The notes: generated from the sequence alone by a model not told the origin. DNA of 64,000 bases from Pseudomonadota bacterium (GCA_018242295.1 JAFECE010000004.1:1-64000); one strand, 5' to 3'; shown: positions 53,341 through 61,873, counted from the stretch's first letter. Numbers and translations are program-made.

Positions 53341-54153
53341 TTGCGGCCGCTGCGGCAGCCTTTATTGTCGGAATGTGCCGTGTTTGAGGTCAGACCCGGG
53401 TTTAGTCGATTGCAAAACCTACTTGTTCCCGTCAGCAGCCGTGCAATTTCTCGATGTCTGCGTTTCACTCGAAGCGGCGTTTTCCTGGCAGCCGGCGTCG
53501 CCGCGTTCGTACTGTCGAGCGCTTACGCCTACGCGGTCGACAATAACGTAAGGCAAGCGTGCAGAGGCGATTACTATCAGCACTGCAGTCAGTTTTCCGT
53601 TGGCACTGAAGAGCTTCGCAAGTGCATGCGGTCTGTCGGCGAAGGTCTGTCGGCGCCGTGTCTGGTTGCACTCGTGCAAGCGGGAGAAATAACACAGGCT
53701 GACGTCGAGCGTCACAACGCTGCGAAGGCCGGCAAAAACGCCACCAAGACGGTGGCGGCTGGCGGCAACGATACTAAAGCAACCGTCGACCCGAAGGATG
53801 TTAGCAGCAAAAGCATAAAGAGTAGGAAGGCCGCCAAGGCTTCGGCCGCCGCGAATGCGGGAAAGACTGGCAAACTTCCAAAGAAGATAGCGGCGAGTTC
53901 CAAGGCGAAGCCGGGAAACAAAACGAAAGCCAAGACAACCGCGGCTGCGGCCCCTGCCCCGGGCAATGCCGGCAAAAGTGTCTCCGCCGTCAGCGGCAAC
54001 AAAAACAAGAAGGCCACCAAAAGCAAGAAGACTGCGAAGAAGATGAGTTCCTCCAAGCCAAGCGCCGGCAAGGCAGGCGCGACGAAGCCAGCCGCTGCCA
54101 ATACTATCGCCAGCAAGAAGGTGAAAAAGGTACCTGTAAATCAGGCGCCGTAA
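53341..54153 (+). CDS. Exported Cys-rich protein with Lys/Ala-rich histone-like tail, paralogue 3
   Basis: The product (up to 270 residues) has a signal-like segment (GVFLAAGVAAFVLSSAYAYA). The four-Cys module follows (ACRGDYYQHCSQF, ELRKCMRSVGEGLSAPC, ALVQAGEITQADV). After it comes a tail of about 150 residues made of Lys, Ala, Ser, Gly and Thr (such as KKATKSKKTAKKMSSSKPSA), like histone H1. No in-frame ATG exists near the N-terminus; TTG 53341 and GTG 53380 are candidate starts. A basic disordered tail on an exported protein could bind anionic polymer, DNA or the wall. Confidence 0.7.
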   Translation: MRPLRQPLLSECAVFEVRPGFSRLQNLLVPVSSRAISRCLRFTRSGVFLAAGVAAFVLSSAYAYAVDNNVRQACRGDYYQHCSQFSVGTEELRKCMRSVGEGLSAPCLVALVQAGEITQADVERHNAAKAGKNATKTVAAGGNDTKATVDPKDVSSKSIKSRKAAKASAAANAGKTGKLPKKIAASSKAKPGNKTKAKTTAAAAPAPGNAGKSVSAVSGNKNKKATKSKKTAKKMSSSKPSAGKAGATKPAAANTIASKKVKKVPVNQAP

Positions 54154-54234
54154 AAACCTTTGATAAAGAGCCTGCCTCGGGATGGCGCGGGGTACGAGAT
54201 TGAACCGGTCCACGCTCGCTCATACGGAGGTCGC

Positions 54235-54636
54235 ATGTCGGATCAACATTTTCACGCGGTCGTCTGGATCGACCACCACGAAGCCCGCATCTTCTACTTC
54301 AATGTTTCGGACGCGAAGGAGATCGTGGTCCGTCCCAAAGATCCCGTCCGCCATATCCATCATAAGGCCAACACCATCGGCAGCGGGCACGCGCTTGAGG
54401 ATACCGATTTTTTGCAACGCGCGACCGATGCGTTGGCAGACGCGGGAGCTATCCTCATCATCGGCCCTGCAAATGAAAAGCTCGCCTTGATAAACCATAT
54501 CGACCGCCGCGCGCCCGCGCTCAAGCCGAAGATCAGAGGGGTGGAAACCGTTGGTCACCCAACTGATGGAGAGATCCTCGCCCTCGCCCGCAGGTTCTTC
54601 AAGGATGACCTTATGGAGCCGCCCAGAGCCCGGTAA
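54235..54636 (+). CDS. Translational-machinery-protein family (eRF1/Pelota-like fold)
   Basis: The 133-residue product starts at ATG 54235 behind CGGAGG. It reads MSDQHFHAVVWIDHHEARIF, HIHHKANTIGSGHA, LADAGAILIIGPANEKLAL and GVETVGHPTDGEILALARRF. This is the small family often labelled 'translational machinery protein', related to a release-factor-like domain; its real job is not known. It precedes hsp20 and lon, suggesting a stress-related unit. Confidence 0.8.
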   Translation: MSDQHFHAVVWIDHHEARIFYFNVSDAKEIVVRPKDPVRHIHHKANTIGSGHALEDTDFLQRATDALADAGAILIIGPANEKLALINHIDRRAPALKPKIRGVETVGHPTDGEILALARRFFKDDLMEPPRAR

Positions 54637-54810
54637 CAAAAAAATCATCGCCCGCCGTAAGCTTGCATCCGCCAGACGCGAGCCATGCGCACGACGACAG
54701 GCCGCAGCGATGCTCTGCAAATATCCAACCCGCGACAGATCGAATTCAGCGCGATAGATTTCCTCAAGAAGAATTTCTCAACGGATCAATCCGCAAGCGA
54801 AAGAGTATTC

Positions 54811-55218
54811 ATGTCAAAAAGAGATCCGATGACCTGGATGTTGGCTGAAGCCGTCGAAACGTTGACGCGCGCTGAGCGTATGCATCGGCAGTTTTTCTCC
54901 CTGCAACGCCCGGAAGCCAAGAACGAGCCTGCGTGGGAACCTCCGGTCGACGTGCTGGAGACGGAAACTGAAATTCTCGTTTTTGTAGCGCTACCAGGCG
55001 TCGATCCGGAGATGGTCGAAGCCTCGATCGAGAACGGCATCCTCATCGTTTCCGGCCGCCGTGTTGTGCCGCCGCAGCTTCGCAATGCCGTCATCCATCA
55101 CCTCGAACTTCCGCAAGGCCGCTTCGAGCGCCGGATTCAACTACCGGCAGGACGATACGCCGTTCGCCAATTCGTAGCGAACGGTTGCCTCGTGTTCTCG
55201 CTGACCAAAGCTGGGTGA
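54811..55218 (+). CDS. Hsp20 / alpha-crystallin-type small heat-shock protein
   Basis: The 135-residue product (ATG 54811, MSKRDPMTWMLAEAVE) has a short helical N-terminus and an alpha-crystallin domain: WEPPVDVLETETEILVFVAL, PGVDPEMVEASIENGILIVS, GRRVVPP, a FERRIQLP strand and NGCLVFSLTK. The closing AxxxxGxL form is only partly kept. The frame extends upstream to 54685 with weaker protein character. It is 10 bases from lon, so chaperone and protease are in one operon. Confidence 0.88.
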   Translation: MSKRDPMTWMLAEAVETLTRAERMHRQFFSLQRPEAKNEPAWEPPVDVLETETEILVFVALPGVDPEMVEASIENGILIVSGRRVVPPQLRNAVIHHLELPQGRFERRIQLPAGRYAVRQFVANGCLVFSLTKAG

Positions 55219-55228
55219 GGTAAAAGCA

Positions 55229-57649
55229 ATGGCACTTGGTGACGCGAACTCCGCGGGTACGGAAAAGACCACGCCCGAGACGGGCAACGGCACACGGAAC
55301 GCAGAGCTTCAGTCGGATGCACTGATTATTCTTCCCGTCCGCAAAGTCGTGCTCTTTCCGGGGCTCATCCTGCCGCTGACGATCGGCCGCGATAAATCGA
55401 TCGCCGCGGCTCAGCAGGCCGTGCGCGAGCAGCGTCAGATCGGCGTCTTTTTGCAGCGCGACCCAGACAACGATGATCCCGGCCCCGGCGATATCTATCG
55501 CATAGGCACGCTGGCCAACATTATTCGCTACCTCGCGGCACCCGACGGCACGCATCACGTCGTCGTGCAAGGCGTGCAGCGCGTCCGCATCGATGATTTC
55601 CTCCCCGGCACACCATTTCTGACGGCGCGCGTCATCCACCTGCCTGAACCCGACGCGCGCTCGACCGAGATCGAAGCGCGTTTCCGCAATCTTCGAAATC
55701 AGGCGCTCGAGGCGGTACAGCTTCTTCCGCAAGCCCCCCAGGAACTGATAGCGACGATCGAAAATGCGGCGTCTCCCGCAGTGCTCGCCGATCTCGCCGC
55801 CGGCTACATGGACATCACGGCCGAAGACAAACAGGCAATCCTCGAGACCCTAGATCTAACCACGCGCATCGAACGCGTTTCGAAATTGCTCGCCGAGCGC
55901 ATCGAGGTGATGCGCATCGCGCAGGAGATCGGCCGTCAAACCAAAGCTGCGTTCGATGACCGTCAACGCGAAGCCGTGCTTCGCGAGCAATTGGCGGCGA
56001 TCCAGCGCCAGCTCGGCGAAGGCGACGGCAAATCTCAGGAAGTCGCGGATCTCAGCGAGGCCATAACCAAGGCGCAAATGCCGACCGAGGTCGAGCAGCA
56101 CGCGCGGAAGGAACTCGCCCGCTATCAACGCTTGCCGGAAGCCGCAGCGGAAACGGGCATGATCCGCACCTATCTCGACTGGTTGACGGAGCTCCCTTGG
56201 GCGCTGCCGGAAGAAAAGCCGATCGACATCGTCGCCGCCCGCCGCATTCTCGACGAAGACCATTTCGGCCTCGAAAAGATCAAGACGCGCATCATCGAAT
56301 ACCTCGCCGTACGCAAGCTCGCGCCGCACGGCAAAGCGCCCATTCTCTGCTTTGTTGGTCCCCCGGGCGTCGGCAAGACGTCTCTCGGCCAATCGATCGC
56401 CCGCGCGATGCAGCGGCCGTTCGTACGCGTTAGCCTTGGTGGCGTCCACGACGAATCTGAAATCCGCGGCCATCGCCGCACTTACGTCGGCGCGCTTCCC
56501 GGCATCATCATCCAGGGGATAAAAAGAGCGGGCGCGCGCAATTGCGTCATGATGCTCGATGAAATCGACAAGATGGGCCGTGGGATTCACGGCGATCCCT
56601 CGGCTGCCATGCTCGAGGTTCTCGACCCCGAGCAGAACGGCACGTTCCGCGATAACTACCTCAGTGTCCCCTTCGATCTGAGCCGCGTGGTTTTCATCGC
56701 AACCTCGAACATGCTCGAAACCATACCAGGGCCGCTGCTCGACCGTATGGAGATCATCAGCCTTGCCGGATACACGGAAAGCGAAAAGTTGCAGATCGCC
56801 CGCCGTTATCTCGTCAAGCGGCAACTCGAAGCGAACGGTCTGAAACCCGACGAGGTCACGATCGACGACGCGGCGTTAGGCGCGATCATCCGTAGTTATA
56901 CCCGCGAGGCCGGAGTTCGCTCGCTCGAGCGCGAAATCGGCAAGGTGTTTCGGCACGCAGCCGTCAAGATCGCCGAAGACAGCACGGCACGCGTCAGCAT
57001 CGGTCCGAAAGATCTCACGGAAAGCCTCGGAGCCCCGCGCTTTGAGAATGAAGTCGCCATGCGCACCAGCGTCCCGGGAGTTGCGACCGGTCTTGCATGG
57101 ACGCCTGTCGGCGGCGACATCCTTTTCATCGAGGCGACGAAGTCCCCCGGCAAAGGCGGATTGATCCTGACCGGGCAACTCGGCGATGTGATGCGCGAAA
57201 GCGCTCAAGCCGCCATGACGCTCGTCAAAAGCCGCGCGCAATCCCTAGGCATCGATCCGGCTATTTTCGAGAAGAGCGAAATTCACGTGCACGTTCCGGC
57301 TGGCGCAACGCCGAAAGACGGCCCGAGCGCTGGCGTCGCGATGTTCATGGCCCTCGTCTCGCTCCTCACGAACCGTACCGTCAGAAGCGACACCGCCATG
57401 ACGGGAGAGATCTCGCTCCGGGGCCTCGTTCTCCCGGTCGGCGGCATCAAGGAGAAAGTCGTCGCCGCGGCGGCCGCTGGAATCACACGCGTTATGCTGC
57501 CGGCGCGAAACCGGCGCGACTTTGACGACATTCCTCAAGACGCCCGCAATCGTCTCGAATTCATATGGCTGGAGCGCGTGGACGATGCGGTCGCCGGCGC
57601 GCTGGACCGCAAACCGGCCGAGGCCGCGACGGATACGATCAACGCCTGA
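55229..57649 (+). CDS. lon: ATP-dependent Lon protease, probably an accessory copy
   Basis: The 806-residue product has a LonN substrate domain (about 32-230, LIILPVRKVVLFPGLILPLT). The AAA+ module has Walker A GPPGVGKTSLGQ, Walker B MMLDEIDKMG, SLGGVHDESEIRGHRRTYVG and the arginine-rich sensor. The protease domain carries Ser in PKDGPSAGVAMF and Lys in VGGIKEKVVAA. All catalytic residues are present. A 30-residue Thr/Asn-rich N-terminal extension is unusual. The partner hsp20 and the absence of clpX or hupB suggest this is not the housekeeping lon. Confidence 0.94.
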   Translation: MALGDANSAGTEKTTPETGNGTRNAELQSDALIILPVRKVVLFPGLILPLTIGRDKSIAAAQQAVREQRQIGVFLQRDPDNDDPGPGDIYRIGTLANIIRYLAAPDGTHHVVVQGVQRVRIDDFLPGTPFLTARVIHLPEPDARSTEIEARFRNLRNQALEAVQLLPQAPQELIATIENAASPAVLADLAAGYMDITAEDKQAILETLDLTTRIERVSKLLAERIEVMRIAQEIGRQTKAAFDDRQREAVLREQLAAIQRQLGEGDGKSQEVADLSEAITKAQMPTEVEQHARKELARYQRLPEAAAETGMIRTYLDWLTELPWALPEEKPIDIVAARRILDEDHFGLEKIKTRIIEYLAVRKLAPHGKAPILCFVGPPGVGKTSLGQSIARAMQRPFVRVSLGGVHDESEIRGHRRTYVGALPGIIIQGIKRAGARNCVMMLDEIDKMGRGIHGDPSAAMLEVLDPEQNGTFRDNYLSVPFDLSRVVFIATSNMLETIPGPLLDRMEIISLAGYTESEKLQIARRYLVKRQLEANGLKPDEVTIDDAALGAIIRSYTREAGVRSLEREIGKVFRHAAVKIAEDSTARVSIGPKDLTESLGAPRFENEVAMRTSVPGVATGLAWTPVGGDILFIEATKSPGKGGLILTGQLGDVMRESAQAAMTLVKSRAQSLGIDPAIFEKSEIHVHVPAGATPKDGPSAGVAMFMALVSLLTNRTVRSDTAMTGEISLRGLVLPVGGIKEKVVAAAAAGITRVMLPARNRRDFDDIPQDARNRLEFIWLERVDDAVAGALDRKPAEAATDTINA

Positions 57650-57654
57650 TCCGC

Positions 57655-58044
57655 TCACGGAAATTTGCGCCTGGCCCCAGGGAAAAATTTGCAATCGCCG
57701 CAGCCGTTCTGGCGCGCGAGAACAAGGCGCTTCTCATCGGCGAACGCGCCAGCGATGAAGTCATCCATTCTATTCTGACCCTGGCAATCAGTGAGCCGAG
57801 CATCGAAGGCGCAAACAACGTCTTCGCCGTGCACCTGTCGCCGGAGCAGATCCTGGTGGCGCTCAGCCTCGAATTTGCGAATGAGCTTCGGACAACCGAG
57901 ATCGAAGCTGCCATGGTCCGCCTCGAAGACCGGATTCGCAAAAAGCATCCGGAAGTGATCGCCGTATTCATCAAGCCGCAGACACACCGATCGTTCGAGC
58001 AAATGCGCGCTGGCCGCCGCGGCGATAGCGACGGAACGGCCTGA
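57655..58044 (+). pseudogene. Remnant of a cation-diffusion-facilitator transporter (C-terminal domain only)
   Basis: This frame encodes about 125 residues: VLARENKALLIGERASDEVI, SILTLAISEPSIEGANNVFA, VHLSPEQILVALSLEFANEL, EIEAAMVRLEDRIRKKHPEV and IAVFIKPQ. It matches the cytoplasmic dimerisation domain of CDF metal exporters. The membrane part that carries the transport site is missing. Between the lon stop and the domain there is no ATG, GTG or TTG in this frame; the only ATG (57565) lies inside lon. It is therefore probably a 5'-truncated fossil, though the frame is still open. Confidence 0.72.
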
Positions 58045-58271
58045 TTGCACGCCAGCGGCCGCACAAAGCGCAACGATACTCGCGCAACCACTCATCGCGC
58101 ATACGGCAAACAATCCGTTAACAGATAATAGCGCTAGATTGATTTAAACCCTCACCAGTTCAGCCCTCGTTAAAGGATCGCGGCGTATAGCAACAGAGAG
58201 CACAAGAGATTGCGGCGGTCATATCGGCGAAACACCAAGGTTTCGATCGCCCGCCTGAGGGGACCGCGGCA

Positions 58272-58979
58272 ATGAATTCATTCGTAAGTGGGGTTCAGTC
58301 TGCCTTTCAGGGAAACCTCTTAAAGCGAATGACGAATTCATCCCCGCAAACAAGCGAACCCTATACTTGGAATAAGGTGATTGCGCTCGACCTGCTCGAG
58401 CGCACGATTATCTTCACAATTTTCGGCCTGTTCGCCGTCCGCACGTTCCACAAGCTGTCGGCCACTCAAGACCTGCGGTTTTATCTGTTGCTTCTGTCCG
58501 AGGTCGTGCCGGTGACATTCCTCCTTCTGCGGCGCCCATCGCCGACGCTCTCGGATCGCCCGTTGGATTGGCTGATCGGCGTGTCAGGCTCGATTGCTCC
58601 CTTGCTCATTACGCCGAGTCCGGCACTCCCTTGGGTCCCTTCTATTGTCTGCTATATCATCATCATCAGCGGCATCTGCGTGCAGCTCTCCGCGAAAATC
58701 ATCCTTGGGCTGAGCTTCGGCATCATCGCCGCCAATCGCGGCGTCAAGCATGAAGGTCCCTACCGGTTCGTCAGGCATCCCATGTATGCGGGCTATACGA
58801 TGGCGCACATCGGGCTGTTGCTGGCAATGCCGGTCGCCATCAATGCCTTCTGGTACGGGATTGCATTTTTGCTGCAGATCGCGCGCATGAACCGCGAAGA
58901 ACGCGTGCTGAAGCAATCTCAGGAATATCGCGATCTCATGAAGCGCGTCCCCTATCGGCTCGTCCCCGGCATCTACTGA
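58272..58979 (+). CDS. PEMT/ICMT-type integral membrane methyltransferase
   Basis: The 235-residue product has about five hydrophobic segments. The C-terminal phospholipid/isoprenylcysteine methyltransferase signature includes HEGPYRFVRHPMYAGYTMAH, then MNREERVLKQSQEYRDLMKR and VPYRLVPGIY, which holds the RHP and E-E type residues that bind SAM. The methyl acceptor is unknown; a lipid is likely. A second ATG at 58329 (MTNSSPQTSE) would trim 19 residues. Confidence 0.85.
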   Translation: MNSFVSGVQSAFQGNLLKRMTNSSPQTSEPYTWNKVIALDLLERTIIFTIFGLFAVRTFHKLSATQDLRFYLLLLSEVVPVTFLLLRRPSPTLSDRPLDWLIGVSGSIAPLLITPSPALPWVPSIVCYIIIISGICVQLSAKIILGLSFGIIAANRGVKHEGPYRFVRHPMYAGYTMAHIGLLLAMPVAINAFWYGIAFLLQIARMNREERVLKQSQEYRDLMKRVPYRLVPGIY

Positions 58980-58983
58980 CGGC

Positions 58984-59841
58984 TCACGGGGTAGCTTTAG
59001 AGGGTAAAGCCTCGCCGGCCGATTTCCGCTTTCCCATATAGGCGAGATAGCTGACGAGCGCATCGAGCTCCGCATTCGAAATTGCCGCCTCGCTGAAGCC
59101 TTCCATTTGCTGCTGTGGCCAGCTGCGTACAGCTTTCGGATTGCGGATGATCGCCCGCAGTCCGCGCTCGGTGATGTAATCGACGGCGCTCATCGGCCGA
59201 CCAAGATCCGGTCCCATCTCGCCCTCTCCCGCACCATTGATGCGGTGGCACGTCATACAGTTCTTGATGAACACCGCTTGACCCTTCCGCTCAGGCGCAT
59301 CGTCCGCAAGGGATCGATCCACGGCTATTTGCGGCCAACGCCTGATTGGATCATCAACGCCCGAAAGCGACGCCAGGGAAAACGGCCACAGCTCGTTGCC
59401 GATGGCGGAGCGCTCAGCGCCTTCCCAGACCAGATAGAACGGACCTGCGCTACCATCCCTGTCGGGCAGTTTTGGCCACGGCTTGGCCGGATCTTCGACC
59501 GCGATCCATGCCACGGCGCCGCCCGCGGCGCCCTTTGTCACGAGATCACTTGCGATTTGCGACACGTACCCGTCGCTCGCACGCGCTTCGATCGTATTGA
59601 AACCATCCTTCAACGCAGTGCCGAGAAGCCCCAGCAGTGGCACGGCGCGATACTTCATTTCGCGGTGATATGCGGAATCATTGGGAACGACCAGGTCGGT
59701 CGCGTCCGGCCGCGCGAGAAGCTCTGCCGCAGTAAGACGGTGCGGCTCGCCGCCGAACGACAACGTCAGAACGCGCTCGGCGCCAAGACAATTTCCCGCG
59801 CTGAACGCCCAGAGAAGCAAAAGCGCCAATACCCGTGCCAT
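58984..59841 (-). CDS. Periplasmic c-type cytochrome with N-terminal sulfite-oxidase-like domain
   Basis: The 285-residue product has a signal peptide (VLALLLLWAFSAGNCLG) and an N-terminal domain of about 150 residues. That domain (LSFGGEPHRLTAAELLARPD, YRAVPLLGLLGTALKDGFNT, ARASDGYVSQI) resembles the molybdopterin-binding oxidoreductase fold without visible cofactor ligands. The C-terminal class I cytochrome c has FIKNCMTCHRINGAGEGEMG with the haem site CxxCH, and a Met ligand candidate in QQQMEGF. It is probably an electron carrier. The partner enzyme is not adjacent. ATG 59841 is preferred to 59874. Confidence 0.85.
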   Translation of the reverse strand: MARVLALLLLWAFSAGNCLGAERVLTLSFGGEPHRLTAAELLARPDATDLVVPNDSAYHREMKYRAVPLLGLLGTALKDGFNTIEARASDGYVSQIASDLVTKGAAGGAVAWIAVEDPAKPWPKLPDRDGSAGPFYLVWEGAERSAIGNELWPFSLASLSGVDDPIRRWPQIAVDRSLADDAPERKGQAVFIKNCMTCHRINGAGEGEMGPDLGRPMSAVDYITERGLRAIIRNPKAVRSWPQQQMEGFSEAAISNAELDALVSYLAYMGKRKSAGEALPSKATP

Positions 59842-59949
59842 TCCATTTCCCCTGATGATCTTCGCCTGCCGCAAGACGATCGCCCCCTCGAACGGCGCTG
59901 CACGGCTCCACGGTCCGCCCCGCGACTGCGCCGGATTGCTATCCGGCTC

Positions 59950-60405
59950 TTACTGCGCTTCCGGAATGTCCGACTTTTTCAGCGACGCGATCCTCTCCTC
60001 AACGAGGCCCTCAAGCTCCGGCAGCAGCACGACACTTTCCTGCTCGTTCGGGTCCGTGCGTGCAATGACGGCCGAAGCCGGCTTGTCGCTCATATTGATC
60101 GGCAGATGCGGAATCCCCGCGGGAATATAGACGAGATCGCCTGCCCGCGTCGGAATGCAGTTCTCGAGCCGATGCCCGAACAGCGTCAGAACCTCGCCGT
60201 CCAGCATATAAATCGCAGTCTCATGATTTTCATGGAGGTGCGCCTTGGCGCGTCCACCAGCCGGGACGGTCAAGAGATGCATGCAGATGCCCTTCGAGCC
60301 GACTGTCTCCGAGGCAATCCCACAGAAATAAGTCAGACCCTGCTTCCCGTCATAGGTATCCGCCGCGCGAATGACCCGGCACGTGAGGTCCGGCGAAGTA
60401 GCCAT
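59950..60405 (-). CDS. Cupin-domain protein
   Basis: The 151-residue product has a single cupin barrel. Motif 1 contains AKAHLHENHETAIYMLDGEV with metal-binding His and Glu, and motif 2 has GDLVYIPAGIPHLPINMSD. It should bind one metal ion. Sequence alone does not tell an enzyme from a sensor. The ATG has an excellent AGGAGTG site. The gene stands alone. Confidence 0.9.
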   Translation of the reverse strand: MATSPDLTCRVIRAADTYDGKQGLTYFCGIASETVGSKGICMHLLTVPAGGRAKAHLHENHETAIYMLDGEVLTLFGHRLENCIPTRAGDLVYIPAGIPHLPINMSDKPASAVIARTDPNEQESVVLLPELEGLVEERIASLKKSDIPEAQ

Positions 60406-60555
60406 TTGAAATCACTCCTTTCCAATAGTCGTTGTTCGTGACAAAACCCACTGCAAGGGTTTGCGGATCGTATCTATTCCGCTGCAGCCATTCAAAAAGC
60501 TTGTTCGAGCTTAGCCAAGCGCCCTGTTTTATTTAAGCAAGCTAGGCAACGAAAA

Positions 60556-61308
60556 ATGACAAACAAGAAACCCGATACCCTTCAGCCTGTTGACGACGCA
60601 GCGCGGCGCCTGGGCAAAACGCTCATGCGCACCGCCCGTTACGCTTCGCTGGCCACGATCGACCCGCTCGACGGTTCGCCGTCGGTCAGCCGGGTCAGCC
60701 TCGCGACCGCGATGGATGGATCTCCGGTCTTCCTCATCTCAAGGCTCTCCAGCCATTTCGCGAACCTCGAGGCCGATGCGCGGTGTTCGCTGCTCGTTGG
60801 CGAACCCGGGAAAGGCGACCCGCTGGCCTACCCCCGGATGACCCTGATCGGCGCGGCCGAAAATCTTGGCGATAGTCCCGCTCGCGCCCACGTGAAAAGC
60901 CGCTTTCTGAGACGCAATCCGAAAGCGGCATTATACGCCGACTTCCCGGATTTCGCCTTCTGGAAGTTTACGACCGCGCGTGCGTCGCTGAACGGCGGCT
61001 TCGGCAGAGCCTACGCAATAACGGCGGGCGACCTCGCCGTGCCAGCCGGGGCGCTAGAATCCCTATCGGGGACTGAGGAAGGTGCCGTCGGGCACATGAA
61101 CTCGGACCACTCCGACGCAGTCGGGCGCTACGCCGTGAAAGCGGGAGCGAGTTTCCCCGAGGGCTGGCGTCTCGCCACCATCGATCCCGAAGGACTGGAT
61201 ATGACATCCGGTGATGACGTCACCCGGCTCTGGTTCGATGCCCCACTGAAGTCGGCACAGGACCTTCGGCCCGTCCTCGTCGCGCTCGCAAAGAAAGCCG
61301 ACGCGTAA
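60556..61308 (+). CDS. HugZ-like pyridoxamine-phosphate-oxidase-fold protein with DUF2470 domain
   Basis: The 250-residue product has an N-terminal split-barrel flavin/haem-binding domain: LMRTARYASLATIDPLDGSP, SVSRVSLATAMDGSPVFLIS, RLSSHFANLEADARCSLLVG and FWKFTTARASLNGGFGRAYA. A C-terminal DUF2470 domain follows (AVGHMNSDHSDAVGRYAVKA and LATIDPEGLDMTSGDDVTRL). This layout is shared with haem-utilisation and haem-oxygenase-like proteins such as HugZ. A haem role is likely, not proven. Confidence 0.88.
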   Translation: MTNKKPDTLQPVDDAARRLGKTLMRTARYASLATIDPLDGSPSVSRVSLATAMDGSPVFLISRLSSHFANLEADARCSLLVGEPGKGDPLAYPRMTLIGAAENLGDSPARAHVKSRFLRRNPKAALYADFPDFAFWKFTTARASLNGGFGRAYAITAGDLAVPAGALESLSGTEEGAVGHMNSDHSDAVGRYAVKAGASFPEGWRLATIDPEGLDMTSGDDVTRLWFDAPLKSAQDLRPVLVALAKKADA

Positions 61309-61366
61309 CCGGACGGGCCGGAAGCGCTCGTCACGCCGTTTTCATGGCGCTCGCGGGCTTGCGCGT

Positions 61367-61873
61367 TTGGCCTGCGTGCTGACTGAGAAAGCGCACGAAG
61401 GTGCGCACGATCGGCCGGCTGTCGTCGCTCTCGGCAAGCCGGACTTCTTTGAGTGGCATCCGGTCAGCGCTGTCGCCCGGCACACGCTGTCTCTTGGATT
61501 GCACTTCGACGCTCAGCTCGCCATGTCCCAGCACCGTGAAATGGTCGATGTCTATGAGCGCGCCGGTGTTGTGTGCCATTGGCTCGATGCACGCCCCGAG
61601 CTCAAGTACGACGTATTCGCACGCGACTCGAGCGTCATGACACTCTTTGGCGCTGTCATCACCATGCCGCAGACGCGTTTTTGCCGCGGCGATTACGCAC
61701 TGACATTTAAGTTCTACCAGGAAGCCAGAATTCCGATCTCGACAGCGGCGAACAAGGACCTCAGCGCTCGCATGCTCGGGATTGAAGTCTACGACCCAGA
61801 TCTCTCGATGTTCACACTCGGCGGCGGCGGCCCCCATTGCCTTTGCCAACCACTGAAGCGCGACCCCTTATGA
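61367..61873 (+). pseudogene. Amidinotransferase/DDAH-family protein with an internal deletion
   Basis: Residues about 20-120 match the N-terminal part of the family: PDFFEWHPVSAVARHTLSLG, AMSQHREMVDVYERAGV, ELKYDVFARDSSVMTLFGAV and the RGDYA...FYQEARIPI stretch. The chain then jumps straight to the family C-terminus: STAANKDLSARMLG, IEVYDPDLSMFTLGGGGPHC. The middle, normally about 130-150 residues with the catalytic His and Glu/Asp, is missing in frame. The Cys of GPHC remains. Total length is 168 instead of roughly 300. The frame opens at TTG 61367; GTG 61376 is also possible. Almost surely inactive as an enzyme. Confidence 0.75.

Noticed and set aside
57655-58113. Minus-strand frame with a signal-peptide-like start opposite the CDF remnant
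   Set aside because: Only the first 30 residues look like a signal; the rest is antisense to the CDF domain and lacks any motif.
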